A DNA stretch of 64,000 nt, from assembly GCF_000494755.1 (NCBI RefSeq), contig NC_022657.1, positions 3,634,001 through 3,698,000 of the forward strand, read 5' to 3'. The notes under the pieces were generated by a model. It made no database searches. It was given only the letters and a program-made list of their open reading frames with translations, and was not told the DNA's origin. This document shows, one piece after another, positions 17,422-25,694 of this stretch (within the stretch, counting starts at the first letter, position 1; each line of letters opens with the position of its first letter). The stretch comes from Amorphoplanes friuliensis DSM 7358 (GTDB taxonomy: Bacteria > Actinomycetota > Actinomycetes > Mycobacteriales > Micromonosporaceae). The position numbers and the translations under genes are program-made.

Positions 17422-17665
17422 TCAGTCACGGACGTAGTAGTGGCCGTTGGCGTCGTCGTACCGTCCGCCGCTGCGGCAGCACCGGCGGAAACCGCCGCCC
17501 GGAGCCGCACGGGCAGGGGTCGTTGCCGCCGAGCTTCTCGATCAGCTCCTTGCCACCACCGACCACGCGGTCGCCCCGCTTGACCTGTGTCTCGCTAGAG
17601 GGAACCCCCGGCGGCGCTTGCTGGTGCGCTCAAAAGGACGCCTCGGCGTCACGGTCGCTGTACAT
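17422..17665 (-). pseudogene. Broken small SEC-C zinc-motif protein
   Basis: A strong AGGAGG (17671-17676) precedes an ATG at 17665. The frame meets a TGA at codon 12 (17630-17632). Beyond it the same frame reads [17 protein letters not shown] then [14 protein letters not shown], the first half of a SEC-C motif. Near 17489-17491 (three A on the plus strand) one extra base shifts the frame; removing it restores [12 protein letters not shown] and the ending GHYYVRD before a stop at 17422-17424. Repaired, the protein would be 80 residues, the size of the small SEC-C proteins of actinomycetes. Both a nonsense codon and a frameshift hit the gene, and the second removes the CC zinc ligands. Sequencing error could explain one lesion but less easily two. 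Confidence 0.72.
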
Positions 17666-17674
17666 GATGACCTC

Positions 17675-18184
17675 CTAGGTGTGCGACCGCGACGATAACC
17701 GCCGCCCGGACACCCGGTCGATCCATTTACGCAGCCGCCCGACGTGCTCGATGACCAGCGGTTCGACGAGGTCGAGGTAGATCGTGTCCCCGGTGTCCGC
17801 GTACCACCGCCACCGGCCGGCGGGCCTGAAGTGCAGGGCCGCGGACGGGCGGGGGAGCCGTCCGATGTCCAGGGGCGGGTCGAAGCGCGAGATCGCCCTG
17901 ACGATGACCTTGGTGGGCGGGGCGAAGAGCGTGCAGACGTCTCCCGTGGTCAGGTCGGCCGGCGGCGGGTCCAGCCGCCACACCTGATCCTGGAAGTCCT
18001 CGCTCGCGGGGTCGCGGGCGAACGCCCGGGACTGCTCCCCAGGGTGCTCCGACCCGGGGTCGGGCTCACCCCACGGCCAGCGCACGTAGACGAAGAACCG
18101 ATCGCTTCCGGTCACCTCGACGGTGCAGGGTTCGCAGGACAGCAGCAGCCTGTCGCCGCGGCGGAAATCGCTGGCACTGACCAT
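17675..18184 (-). CDS. Hypothetical protein
   Basis: 169 residues from the ATG at 18184, which has AGAGGG upstream; an in-frame extension to 18490 runs across the divergent gene and is rejected. It opens with SASDFRRGDRLLLSCEPC, suggesting a small beta-barrel fold, then has a strand-rich body and ends in a basic tail. Trp and Arg are abundant (FVYVRWPWGEP, WRWYADTGDT), and RWYADTGDTIYLDLVEPL resembles segments of nucleotide or phosphate hydrolases of the DUF402 type, though I cannot assign it firmly. Its stop codon lies inside the ribosome-binding site of the broken SEC-C gene, so the two were probably coupled. Confidence 0.7.
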   Translation of the reverse strand: MVSASDFRRGDRLLLSCEPCTVEVTGSDRFFVYVRWPWGEPDPGSEHPGEQSRAFARDPASEDFQDQVWRLDPPPADLTTGDVCTLFAPPTKVIVRAISRFDPPLDIGRLPRPSAALHFRPAGRWRWYADTGDTIYLDLVEPLVIEHVGRLRKWIDRVSGRRLSSRSHT

Positions 18185-18271
18185 GGCGGGCACCCTCTCT
18201 GTCGGCGAGCCGCCAGATGCTACCGGGGCTCCAGGGTCGCCTGACGGGGCGGGAGCGGCGAGGATGCGAGG

Positions 18272-18643
18272 GTGAGCACTCGAGAGATACCGGATCACAT
18301 TCTGGACCAGCTGCTCGTCGGCCTGGTGTTCTACGAGGCCGAGCTGACTCTCGGGCACTTCGAGCCGGGCGGGGCGGCGCTCGTCAGCGATTCCTTCGGT
18401 GCCGTCTTCACCTGGTTGTGGCGGGACAACCCGGTCAAGGCGACGATGCTGATCGCCGACTTCGTCGCTCAGCTGCGGTACTACCACCACAACGCCAACC
18501 GGGCGGTCGACCTCGAGACGGTCCTGCGCGGGCTGCCGCCGGCGCTGCGGGAGGCCTCGCCGGAGGAGATCGAGGCGATGAACGAGCGCCTGCGCCGGGA
18601 GGTGCCGATGTTCGTCGGCCTCGACCGCAACGAGCGCGCCTGA
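18272..18643 (+). CDS. Hypothetical helical protein
   Basis: 123 residues from a GTG at 18272. I do not recognise a family. The sequence is mainly alpha-helical with amphipathic stretches (ILDQLLVGLVFYEAELTL, ATMLIADFVAQLRYYHHN) and an acidic, Leu-rich C-terminal part. There is no signal peptide or membrane helix. It is transcribed divergently from the 17675-18184 gene across 87 bp and ends four bases before the stop of the convergent epimerase gene. The GC-rich third positions support it as a real gene. Confidence 0.65.
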   Translation: MSTREIPDHILDQLLVGLVFYEAELTLGHFEPGGAALVSDSFGAVFTWLWRDNPVKATMLIADFVAQLRYYHHNANRAVDLETVLRGLPPALREASPEEIEAMNERLRREVPMFVGLDRNERA

Positions 18644-18647
18644 CCTG

Positions 18648-19634
18648 TCAGGTCAGCAGGGCGAGCAGGTCGCGTTCCCGCTGAGCACTGAGACCGGCGT
18701 TGCGGGGACGGTCCAGGCCGGTTCGGCGTTCCCAGGCCAGCACGTCGGTGACCAGTTCGGCGCGGGGCCGGTGGTGCAGGCCCGCGGCGAGGGCCGCATC
18801 GCCGCTGCGGGCCGACCAGCCCTCCCAGCCCGGTTCGACGAGCCACATCGCCAGGGACTCCGGGCCCATGTACTCCTTCACGGCGTGCTCGAGCAGCCAC
18901 CCGGGTGAGGCCTCGACGACAGGTCCGGTGTGACCGCCGATCCGGCGGCACAGCTCGACCCACTCCCCGAACGGCACGATCGGTCCCAGGGTGTTGAACG
19001 TCCCCGTGGTGCGGGCCGCGGCAGCGTCGAGCAGCCAGCCGGAGAGGTCCCTGACGTCGATGACCTGCGTCGGGATGCCGGGGGAGCCGGGGACCAGCAT
19101 CGGTCCCTGCGGGTCACGGGCAGCGCGGGAGACCCAGTATCCGGACCGTCCCGTGTGGTCGCCGGGGCCGCCGATGAGTCCGGCGCGGGCGATCAGGAGG
19201 CGGTCACCGGCTGCTTCGGACGACAGGGCCTCGCAGGTCACCTTGGCCTCGCCGTACAGGTCACGGTCCACTTCGTCCCGGTCGGTCGCCGGCAGCAGCG
19301 CCGCGGACTCGTCGGCGCCGATGTCGCCGTGGGAGGCGTACGCGCTGACCGACGACACGTACGTCCAGTGCCGCGCCCGGCCGGCCAGGGCGTGCAGCGC
19401 CGAGCGGACGAACCCGGGTTGCCAGGAGACCTCGACCACCTCGTCCCAGTCGCGGCTGGTCAGCGCGTCGTAGGCCGCGGGGCTGCGCCGGTCCGCCGTG
19501 ATCAGGGTGCTGCCCTCGGCGACGCCGCCACTCTCACCGCGGGCCAGGCAGGTCACCGAGTGGCCGCGTTCCACTGCCTGCCGGGCGATCTCGCGGCCGA
19601 GCCAGGCCGTGCCGCCCAGAATCAGAATCTCCAT
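18648..19634 (-). CDS. NAD-dependent epimerase/dehydratase-family protein (atypical SDR)
   Basis: 328 residues from the ATG at 19634, preceded by a G-rich GGGTGGGGA ribosome-binding region. The extended-SDR Rossmann motif is [13 protein letters not shown]; the region around [12 protein letters not shown] includes the catalytic Ser and Tyr area, with YGEAKVTCE supplying the YxxxK-like Tyr-Gly-x-x-Lys. Such proteins bind NAD(P) and act as reductases, epimerases or chloroplast-RNA-binding-like relatives; substrate unknown. An in-frame upstream extension reaches into the divergent aldehyde dehydrogenase promoter and is rejected. The intergenic gap to that gene is 67 bp. Confidence 0.82.
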   Translation of the reverse strand: MEILILGGTAWLGREIARQAVERGHSVTCLARGESGGVAEGSTLITADRRSPAAYDALTSRDWDEVVEVSWQPGFVRSALHALAGRARHWTYVSSVSAYASHGDIGADESAALLPATDRDEVDRDLYGEAKVTCEALSSEAAGDRLLIARAGLIGGPGDHTGRSGYWVSRAARDPQGPMLVPGSPGIPTQVIDVRDLSGWLLDAAAARTTGTFNTLGPIVPFGEWVELCRRIGGHTGPVVEASPGWLLEHAVKEYMGPESLAMWLVEPGWEGWSARSGDAALAAGLHHRPRAELVTDVLAWERRTGLDRPRNAGLSAQRERDLLALLT

Positions 19635-19701
19635 TCCCCACCCAACCATCGAGTGGCGCGCACCTCCCAGCCCTTTCGCCACGGGCGTAGTCCACGGGAT
19701 C

Positions 19702-21144
19702 ATGGCGGGCATGCCTCAGATGTTCGTGAACGGCGCCTGGACCGGCGCGCTCTCCTCCGCCACCACCGTGGCGACCAGCCCGGCGACCGGCGAGGACCTG
19801 GGTACGGTCCCGGAGGGTGATCGGGAGGACGCGCGTGCGGCGATCGCGGCGGCGCGCCGGGCCGCTCCCGGGTGGGCGCGGCTGTCCGCGTTCGAGCGGG
19901 CCGCGCTGATGCACCGGGTCGCGGACGTGATCGAGGGCCGCCGGCACGAGCTGGCCCGCACGCTGACCCTGGACCAGGGCAAGCCGCTGCGCGCCGAGGC
20001 GTACGACGAAGTGGACGAACTGGTCACCTACTGGCGCATGGCGGCGGAGGACGGCAAGCGGCTGGGCGGCCTGCTGCCCAACTCCGCGAGTACGGGCAAA
20101 CGGGCCCTGCTGATCCGCCGCCCGCGCGGAGTCGTCGGGGTGATCACGCCGTGGAACTGGCCCTACACGATGCCGGCCGAGCTGATCGCCCCCGCGCTGG
20201 CCAGCGGCAACACGGTCGTCTGGACGCCGGCGCCGTCGACGGCGGTGTCCGCGGCCGCGCTGGCCGCGTGTCTCGCCGAGGCTGATCTGCCGCCGGGTGT
20301 GGTCAACCTGGTCACCGGTCCCGGCCCGGTGGTGGGTGACGAGATCGCCCGCAACCCGGGTACGGACGTGGTCGCCTTCATCGGCTCGACCGCCACGGGA
20401 CGTTCCGTGGCGAGTGCCGCCGCGGGCAAGGCGACGCTGCTGGAGATGGGTGGCAACGGCCCGATCGTGGTGCTGGCGGACGCCGACCTCGACCGTGCGG
20501 TCGAGGGCGCGCTGCTGGCCTGCTTCCTGTGCGCCGGGCAGAGCTGCACCGCCGGTGAGCGGCTGCTGGTCCACGACGCGGTCCGGGACGACTTCGCCGA
20601 CCGGCTGGCGCGCGCGGTGCAGGACCGGATCCGGCTCGGTGACCCGCTCGACGACGCCACCACGATGGGCCCGCTGAACAACGCCGGTGTCGCGGCCAAG
20701 ATGGACGAGCACGTCGCCGACGCCGTGCAGCGCGGTGCGAAGGTCCTGACCGGCGGCGCCCGCGCGACCGGTTTTGCCACCGACCTCTACTGGCCGGCGA
20801 CCGTGCTGACCGGTGTGCCCGCGGATGCGCTGGCCGCCACCGACGAGACGTTCGGCCCGATCGCGCCGATCGTCGGGATCGGCTCGCTCGACGAGGCGAT
20901 CGAGCTGACCAACGCCTCCCGGTACGGCCTGCTCGCCGCGGTCTACACGGCTGACCTCAACGCCGGGCTGGCCTTCGCCGACGCCGTCCGCACCGGCTGG
21001 GTCAACATCAACGAGTCGACGAACTACTGGGAGAGCCACCTGCCGTTCGGCGGGCGCGCCGGCACCGACAGCGGGCTCGGCCGGGTCGGCGGAGCGTCGC
21101 CGATGGAGACGTTCACCGAGCTGCAGACCGTGATCATCGGCTGA
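19702..21144 (+). CDS. Aldehyde dehydrogenase family protein
   Basis: 480 residues. The catalytic Glu lies in LLEMGGNGP (about residue 248) and the nucleophilic Cys in GQSCTAGE (about residue 282); both are intact, as is the [11 protein letters not shown] cofactor motif. Oddity: where most aldehyde dehydrogenases have a Lys-Pro-Ala/Ser-Glu after the NTVV strand, which contacts the adenosine ribose, this one has WTPAPST, so cofactor preference may differ. ATG 19702 is chosen; 19711 and 19720 are alternatives. The end overlaps the Lrp-type regulator by 11 bases, and the bkd-type operon lies just beyond, so it may oxidise an aldehyde from amino-acid catabolism. That link is inference. Confidence 0.88.
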   Translation: MAGMPQMFVNGAWTGALSSATTVATSPATGEDLGTVPEGDREDARAAIAAARRAAPGWARLSAFERAALMHRVADVIEGRRHELARTLTLDQGKPLRAEAYDEVDELVTYWRMAAEDGKRLGGLLPNSASTGKRALLIRRPRGVVGVITPWNWPYTMPAELIAPALASGNTVVWTPAPSTAVSAAALAACLAEADLPPGVVNLVTGPGPVVGDEIARNPGTDVVAFIGSTATGRSVASAAAGKATLLEMGGNGPIVVLADADLDRAVEGALLACFLCAGQSCTAGERLLVHDAVRDDFADRLARAVQDRIRLGDPLDDATTMGPLNNAGVAAKMDEHVADAVQRGAKVLTGGARATGFATDLYWPATVLTGVPADALAATDETFGPIAPIVGIGSLDEAIELTNASRYGLLAAVYTADLNAGLAFADAVRTGWVNINESTNYWESHLPFGGRAGTDSGLGRVGGASPMETFTELQTVIIG

Positions 21145-21601
21145 GGGTGGTCACCGCGCCCATCGGCGCCTCGGTCTCCTCGAAGACCAGCAGCGTGCGG
21201 GTGTTGATCACCCCGGGCATGCCCTGGATGACGTTCAGGACGAGGCGGCCGAGGTCGGCGTTGTCCTTGGCCCGGACCAGCAGGATCGCGTCGAACTCCC
21301 CGCCGACCAGGGCGATGTGCACCACCCCGGGCAGGGCCCGCAGCTGCTCGCCGACGACCCGCCACTCCGCCTGGTGCAGGTTCACCGTGACGTAGGCCGA
21401 GGTGCCGAGACCGGCCGCGACGGGATCGATGTCGGCGCGGAAGCCCCTGATGACGTTCGCGGCGCGGAGGCGTTCGACCCGTGCGTACGCGTTGGCGCGG
21501 GAGATGTGCAAGGTCTCCGCGAGGGTGCGCATGGACATCCGGCCGTCACGGGTGAGCTCGGCGAGGATCTGCCGGTCGATGTCGTCCAGCGCGCTGGCCA
21601 C
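21134..21601 (-). CDS. Lrp/AsnC-family transcriptional regulator
   Basis: 155 residues from a GTG at 21601 with GGGGGA upstream; an ATG at 21643 is in frame but weaker. The N-terminal helix-turn-helix is ALDDIDRQILAELTRDGRMS then RTLAETLHISRANAYARVERL. The C-terminal RAM/AsnC ligand domain includes the Gly-rich GVVHIALVGGEFDAIL turn and ends at the dimer strand TRTLLVFEETEA. It is divergent from the bkd-type dehydrogenase operon, and Lrp-type BkdR proteins are known to control branched-chain keto-acid dehydrogenase in other bacteria. The inverted repeat at 21680-21707 is its probable operator. Confidence 0.92.
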   Translation of the reverse strand: MASALDDIDRQILAELTRDGRMSMRTLAETLHISRANAYARVERLRAANVIRGFRADIDPVAAGLGTSAYVTVNLHQAEWRVVGEQLRALPGVVHIALVGGEFDAILLVRAKDNADLGRLVLNVIQGMPGVINTRTLLVFEETEAPMGAVTTLSR

Positions 21602-21679
21602 TTGTCTCGTCCCCCTCGCCCGCGAACCGCCGCGGCTGGACATCTGGCGTCGGAAAGGCCGGTCCGAGCGTACCTTTTC

Positions 21680-21707
21680 TCGGTTTCCGGCGGCTTGTGG
21701 AAACCGA
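21680..21707. promoter_or_regulatory. 9+9 bp inverted repeat, probable Lrp/AsnC operator
   Basis: TCGGTTTCC (21680-21688), a 10-base spacer, then GGAAACCGA (21699-21707): a perfect inverted repeat in the 131 bp between the divergent regulator and the E1-alpha gene. Centre spacing of about 19 bases fits one turn-separated half-sites of a dimeric regulator. Its overlap with a potential GTG start at 21697 argues that translation of the dehydrogenase begins further on, at 21733. Confidence 0.55.
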
Positions 21708-21732
21708 ATGGCCGGGATACGACCATGTCTGC

Positions 21733-22827
21733 ATGACAGGTGACGCGCACCACCTTTTGCCGTCGCCGGAGCCCGTCACGCTGATCGGCGTCGACGGGCA
21801 GGCGACCGGCGATCCCGGCCATGCCGTTCCCGACGACACCGAACTGGTCCGGGGCCTCGCCGCCCTGATCACCGCCCGGCGGCTCAACGACCAGGCGTAC
21901 GCGCTGGTCCGGCAGGGCCGGCTGGCGGTCTACCCCTCCTCGCACGGCCAGGAGGCCTGCCAGGTCGCCGCCGCGCAGGTCCTGACCGGCGACGACTGGC
22001 TGTTCCCGACCTACCGCGACACGGTCGCCGCCGTCGGCCGGGGTGTCGACCCCGTCGAGGCGCTGACGCTGCTCAAGGGCGACTGGCACTGCGGTTACGA
22101 CCCGTACGACCACAAGGTCGCCCCGCACGCCACTCCGCTGGCGACCCAGCTGCCGCACGCGGTCGGTGTCGCGCACGCGGCCCGCCTGCGCGGCGAGCCG
22201 ACCGTGGTCATGGCCATGTGCGGCGACGGCGGCACCAGCGAGGGCGACTTCCACGAGGCGCTCAACTTCGCCGCGGTCCTCAAGGCCCCGGTCGTCTTCT
22301 TCGTGCAGAACAACGAGTACGCCATCAGCGTCCCCCTCGCCCGGCAGACCGCGGCGCCGTCGCTGGCCCACAAGGGCATCGGGTACGGCGTACCGGGGGA
22401 GCGTGTCGACGGCAACGACCTGGCCGCGCTGCTCGCGGTGCTGGGTGCCGCTGTCGAGCGGGCTCGCGCCGGCGGCGGACCGCAGCTGATCGAGGCGCAC
22501 ACGTACCGGATGCAGGCCCATACCAATGCCGACGACGCCACGCGGTACCGCAAGGACGACGAGGTCGCGGCCTGGGTCGAGCGAGACCCGATCACCCGCC
22601 TGGAACGCCACCTCCGCGAGCGCGGTCTGGTCGACGACGAGCAGCTCGCGGGCTTCGCGGCCACAGCCGAGCAGCTCGCCGCTCACGTCCGCGACGGGCT
22701 GCACCGCGACATCGAGCCCGACCCGGCGAAGCTGTTCGACCACATCTACGCCGAGCCGACCCCGCAGCTGCGCGAGCAGGCGGCGCTGGTCGCCGACGAA
22801 CTGGACCGCGAAGGAGCGCTGCGATGA
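21733..22827 (+). CDS. bkdA: 2-oxo acid dehydrogenase E1 component, alpha subunit (branched-chain type)
   Basis: 364 residues. The thiamine diphosphate/Mg motif GDGGTSEGDFHEALNF (from about residue 162, ending VQNN) is intact, along with the phosphorylation-loop-like TYRMQAHTNADDATRYR. It decarboxylates a 2-oxo acid with the beta subunit. ATG 21733 is preferred to GTG 21697 because that GTG lies inside the inverted repeat; neither has a strong ribosome-binding site. The beta gene overlaps by four bases. Branched-chain rather than pyruvate substrate is inferred from the split alpha/beta organisation, the Lrp regulator and the absence of a dedicated E3 gene, a layout like Streptomyces bkdABC. 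Confidence 0.88.
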   Translation: MTGDAHHLLPSPEPVTLIGVDGQATGDPGHAVPDDTELVRGLAALITARRLNDQAYALVRQGRLAVYPSSHGQEACQVAAAQVLTGDDWLFPTYRDTVAAVGRGVDPVEALTLLKGDWHCGYDPYDHKVAPHATPLATQLPHAVGVAHAARLRGEPTVVMAMCGDGGTSEGDFHEALNFAAVLKAPVVFFVQNNEYAISVPLARQTAAPSLAHKGIGYGVPGERVDGNDLAALLAVLGAAVERARAGGGPQLIEAHTYRMQAHTNADDATRYRKDDEVAAWVERDPITRLERHLRERGLVDDEQLAGFAATAEQLAAHVRDGLHRDIEPDPAKLFDHIYAEPTPQLREQAALVADELDREGALR

Positions 22828-23825
22828 CCGCCACCGCCACCGAACACGTCAAACTGACGATGGCGCAGGCCCTCAACCGCGCGCTGCGAGACTCCCTGGC
22901 CGCGGATCCGACCGTGGTGGTCTTCGGTGAGGACGTCGGCGCGCTCGGCGGCGTCTTCCGGATCACCGACGGCCTCACCGCCGAGTTCGGCGAGGACCGC
23001 TGCTTCGACACACCCCTGGCCGAGTCCGGCATCGTCGGCGTCGCCGTCGGCATGGCCATGAACGGCCTCCGCCCGGTCGTCGAGATGCAGTTCGACGCGT
23101 TCGCCTACCCCGCGTTCGAGCAGATCGTCAGCCACGTCGCCAAGATGCGGAACCGCACCCGCGGTCGCGTCACGCTCCCCATGGTCATCCGGATCCCGTA
23201 CGCGGGTGGCATCGGCGGCGTCGAGCACCACTGCGACTCCTCGGAGGCGTACTACGCCCACACACCGGGACTGCACGTGGTCGCACCGGCGACGCCGGCT
23301 GACGCGTACGCGCTGCTGCGGGAGGCGATCGCCTCGCCGGACCCGGTCGTGTTCCTGGAGCCGAAGAAGCTCTACTGGAGCAAGGAGGAGGTCGAGCTCG
23401 CGGCGCCCGTGCCCGGCATCGGCCGCGCGGTCGTGCGCCGGGAAGGCACCGACGCGACCCTCATCGCGTACGGGCCGACGGTGCCGGTCGCCCTCGAAGC
23501 CGCGGCCGTCGCGGCGCAGGAGGGGCGCAGCCTGCAGGTCGTCGACCTGCGCTCGATCGTGCCGTTCGACGACGAGACCGTCTGCGCGGCGGTGCGATCC
23601 ACCGGCCGCGCCGTGGTCGTCGCCGAGTCCTCCGGCTTCGCCAGCGTCTCCTCGGAGATCGTCGCCCGCGTCACCGAACGCTGCTTCCACTCCCTGCACG
23701 CCCCGATCCGGCGCGTGACCGGCTTCGACATCCCGTACCCGCCGCCGAAGCTGGAACACTTCCAGCTGCCGGGCGTCGACCGCGTGCTCGACGCCGTCGA
23801 CGACCTGCAGTGGGAGGACCGATGA
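22824..23825 (+). CDS. bkdB: 2-oxo acid dehydrogenase E1 component, beta subunit (branched-chain type)
   Basis: 333 residues from an ATG overlapping the alpha-subunit stop by four bases. The N-terminal pyrimidine-binding segment VVVFGEDVGALGGVF and FDTPLAESGIVGVAVGMA (with the Glu that activates thiamine diphosphate) are typical, as are the monovalent-ion-loop region IRIPYAGGIGGVEHHCDSSE and the C-terminal transketolase domain ending in DIPYPPPKLEHF. It forms the alpha2beta2 E1 heterotetramer with the upstream product. The length matches the family (about 325-340). Confidence 0.92.
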   Translation: MTATATEHVKLTMAQALNRALRDSLAADPTVVVFGEDVGALGGVFRITDGLTAEFGEDRCFDTPLAESGIVGVAVGMAMNGLRPVVEMQFDAFAYPAFEQIVSHVAKMRNRTRGRVTLPMVIRIPYAGGIGGVEHHCDSSEAYYAHTPGLHVVAPATPADAYALLREAIASPDPVVFLEPKKLYWSKEEVELAAPVPGIGRAVVRREGTDATLIAYGPTVPVALEAAAVAAQEGRSLQVVDLRSIVPFDDETVCAAVRSTGRAVVVAESSGFASVSSEIVARVTERCFHSLHAPIRRVTGFDIPYPPPKLEHFQLPGVDRVLDAVDDLQWEDR

Positions 23826-25237
23826 GCGACCGGACCTTCCTCCTCCCGGACCTCGGCGAAGGACTGACCGAGGCGGAGGTCGTGCGCTGGCTCGTCACCG
23901 AGGGTGACACGGTGGCCGTCGACCAGCCGGTGGTCGAGGTCGAGACGGCCAAGTCCCTGGTCGAGGTCCCGACACCGTACGCCGGCCGCATCGCCACCCG
24001 GCACGCCCCCGAGGGCGCGACGCTCGAGGTCGGCAAACCGCTGCTGACCGTCGCGGCGCTCGTCCCCGCGGCGGAGACCTACCGCGAGGAGGAACAGGCC
24101 GGATCAGGCAACGTCCTCATCGGGTACGGGACCACGGGCGCGTCGGCCACGTCACGTCGCCGTCGCCCGCGGGCCGCGCTGCAGCCGGCTGCCCCGGCGG
24201 CCGGACGGGCGCCCCTGGTCATCTCACCGCTGGTCCGCCGCCTGGCCCGCGAGGGCGGCCTCGACCTGCGATCCGTCACGCCCAGCGGCCCCGGTGGCAT
24301 CATCACCCGCGCCGACGTCGACCGCGCCCTCACCCGCCCATCCGCGTCCCCGCAAGCCGCTGAATCCGGGTCGACCAGGGCCTGGGCTCCGGCGCAAGCC
24401 GATGATTTTGCGGCGGCCGCGTCCGCGTCCCCGGCGCAAGCCGCTGATCTCCGATCGACCGCGTCCGTAGCTTCGGCGCAAGCCGCTGGTCTTGGGTCGA
24501 CCGCGTTCGCGGCTCCGGCGCAAGCCGCTGGTTCCGTGGCGGCCGCGCCCGCGGTGGCGGGGGAGCGGCGGATCGCGCTGAGCGGGTTCCGGAAGGCGGT
24601 CTCGGCGGCGCTGACACGCAGCCGGGCCGAGATCCCCGAGGCCACGGTCTGGGTCGACGTGGACGCGACACCGCTGTGGGAGCTGCGCGCGAGCACACCC
24701 GGAGGCCCCGGACTGCTGGCCTATATCGCGCGGTTCGTCGTGGCGGGGCTGCGGCAGTACCCGATGCTCAACGCGCGGGTGGACACCGAGCGGCAGGAGA
24801 TCGTCGAGTTCGAGCGGGTGAACCTCGGCATCGCGGTGCAGGGTGAGCGTGGTCTGGTCGTCCCCGCGGTCATGGACGCCGGGAACCGGACCACCGCGCA
24901 GCTGGACGAGGAGATCCGCCGGGTCACCGCGAGCGCCCGCGAGGGGCGGGCCACCGCCCAGGAGCTGTCCGCCGGGACGTTCACGCTGAACAACTACGGC
25001 AGCTTCAACGTCGACGGCAGCGCGGCGATCATCAACCATCCGCAGGTGGCGATCCTCGGCTTCGGCCGCATCATCGACCGCCCATGGGTCGTCGGCGGCG
25101 AGGTCTGCGTCCGCAAGATCACGCAGATGAGCTTCGTCTTCGACCACCGCGTCTGCGACGGCGGCACCGCCGCCGGCTTCATGCGCAGCGTCGCCGACGC
25201 CATCGAGGACCCCGCCTCAGCAATCGCCCGCCTCTGA
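23822..25237 (+). CDS. bkdC: Dihydrolipoamide acyltransferase E2 (branched-chain type)
   Basis: 471 residues from an ATG overlapping the E1-beta stop by four bases. One lipoyl domain (residues 1-80) carries the lipoylated Lys44 in VETAKSLVEVP. A peripheral-subunit-binding domain follows (PLVRRLAREGGLDL to GGIITRADVDRAL, about 138-175). Next is an Ala/Pro-rich linker made of five 14-residue repeats (about 176-246), then the acyltransferase core from RIALSGFRKAVSAALTRS, with the catalytic HRVCDGG (His442, Asp446) near the end. E2 passes the acyl group from lipoate to CoA. E3 (lipoamide dehydrogenase) is not in the window and is presumably shared. Confidence 0.92.
   Translation: MSDRTFLLPDLGEGLTEAEVVRWLVTEGDTVAVDQPVVEVETAKSLVEVPTPYAGRIATRHAPEGATLEVGKPLLTVAALVPAAETYREEEQAGSGNVLIGYGTTGASATSRRRRPRAALQPAAPAAGRAPLVISPLVRRLAREGGLDLRSVTPSGPGGIITRADVDRALTRPSASPQAAESGSTRAWAPAQADDFAAAASASPAQAADLRSTASVASAQAAGLGSTAFAAPAQAAGSVAAAPAVAGERRIALSGFRKAVSAALTRSRAEIPEATVWVDVDATPLWELRASTPGGPGLLAYIARFVVAGLRQYPMLNARVDTERQEIVEFERVNLGIAVQGERGLVVPAVMDAGNRTTAQLDEEIRRVTASAREGRATAQELSAGTFTLNNYGSFNVDGSAAIINHPQVAILGFGRIIDRPWVVGGEVCVRKITQMSFVFDHRVCDGGTAAGFMRSVADAIEDPASAIARL
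24349..24558 (+). repeat. 42-bp in-frame tandem repeat in the E2 linker
   Basis: Five imperfect copies of a 42-base unit, each anchored by GGCGCAAGCC or a close variant at 24349, 24391, 24433, 24475 and 24517. Each unit encodes 14 residues beginning QAA or QAD and ending near PA or SA. The period is exact and a multiple of three, so copy-number change would lengthen or shorten the flexible linker without breaking the protein. Confidence 0.8.
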
Positions 25238-25309
25238 GCAATCCCCGATTTCCGCCAAGAATCGCCCGCCCCTGAAAGCGCTCCACTTCGGCGTAAGCGG
25301 TCCCGTTCG

Positions 25310-25650
25310 TGTGAGCGGCGCCGCCCGGCACGAGCGGGACCGCCGGGTGAGCGGGAGCGTTCGGGCGAGCGGCACCGCCCGGCACGAGCGGGACCGCCCG
25401 GGTGAGCGGGAGCGTTCGGGTGAGCAGGACCGCCCGGCCGAGCAGGACCGCCCGGGTGAGCGGACCGTCCGGCACGAGCAGGACCGTCCGGCACGAGCAG
25501 GACCGCCCGGCGTAAGCAGGACCGCCCGGCCGAGCAGGACCGCCTGGCCGAGCAGGACCGCCCGGGTGAGCGGACCGTCCGGCACGAGCAGGACCGTCCG
25601 GCACGAGCAGGACCGCCGGGCGTAGGCAGGACCGCCCGGCACAAGCAGAA
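25310..25650. repeat. GC-rich minisatellite: about 18-bp units with a 110-bp higher-order duplication
   Basis: This fills most of the 457-base gap between the E2 stop and the MFS gene. The basic unit is close to GAGCAGGACCGCCCGGCC, repeated about 18 times with variants ending GGGT, GGCAC or GGCGTA. A 110-base block is duplicated almost exactly: 25441-25540 matches 25551-25650. Because units are mostly a multiple of three, open frames run through on both strands, but these encode low-complexity Arg/Gly/Pro strings and I do not regard them as genes. Replication slippage is the likely origin. Confidence 0.8.
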
Positions 25651-25676
25651 CCGCCCCGGCCGGGAGGCCGGGGCGG
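25651..25676 (-). terminator. Strong stem-loop terminator after the MFS gene
   Basis: CCGCCCCGGCC, loop GGGA, GGCCGGGGCGG: a perfect 11 bp stem with a four-base loop, 18 bases beyond the stop of the minus-strand MFS transporter. No clear T-tract follows, as is common for actinomycete terminators. It may also stop readthrough from the minisatellite side. Confidence 0.65.
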
Positions 25677-25694
25677 TCGGGCAACGCGGGTGGG

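Noticed and set aside
21697..21732. GTG at 21697 as the E1-alpha start
   Set aside because: It lies inside the perfect inverted repeat thought to be the operator; the ATG at 21733 leaves the family N-terminus intact.
25310..25650. CRISPR array
   Set aside because: Units are contiguous and variable, without unique spacers of constant length, and no cas genes are nearby.
25179..25684. Open frames of 100-155 codons through the minisatellite on both strands
   Set aside because: The repeat unit is mostly a multiple of three, so frames stay open automatically; they encode repetitive Arg/Gly/Pro or Ser/Cys strings without start sites.
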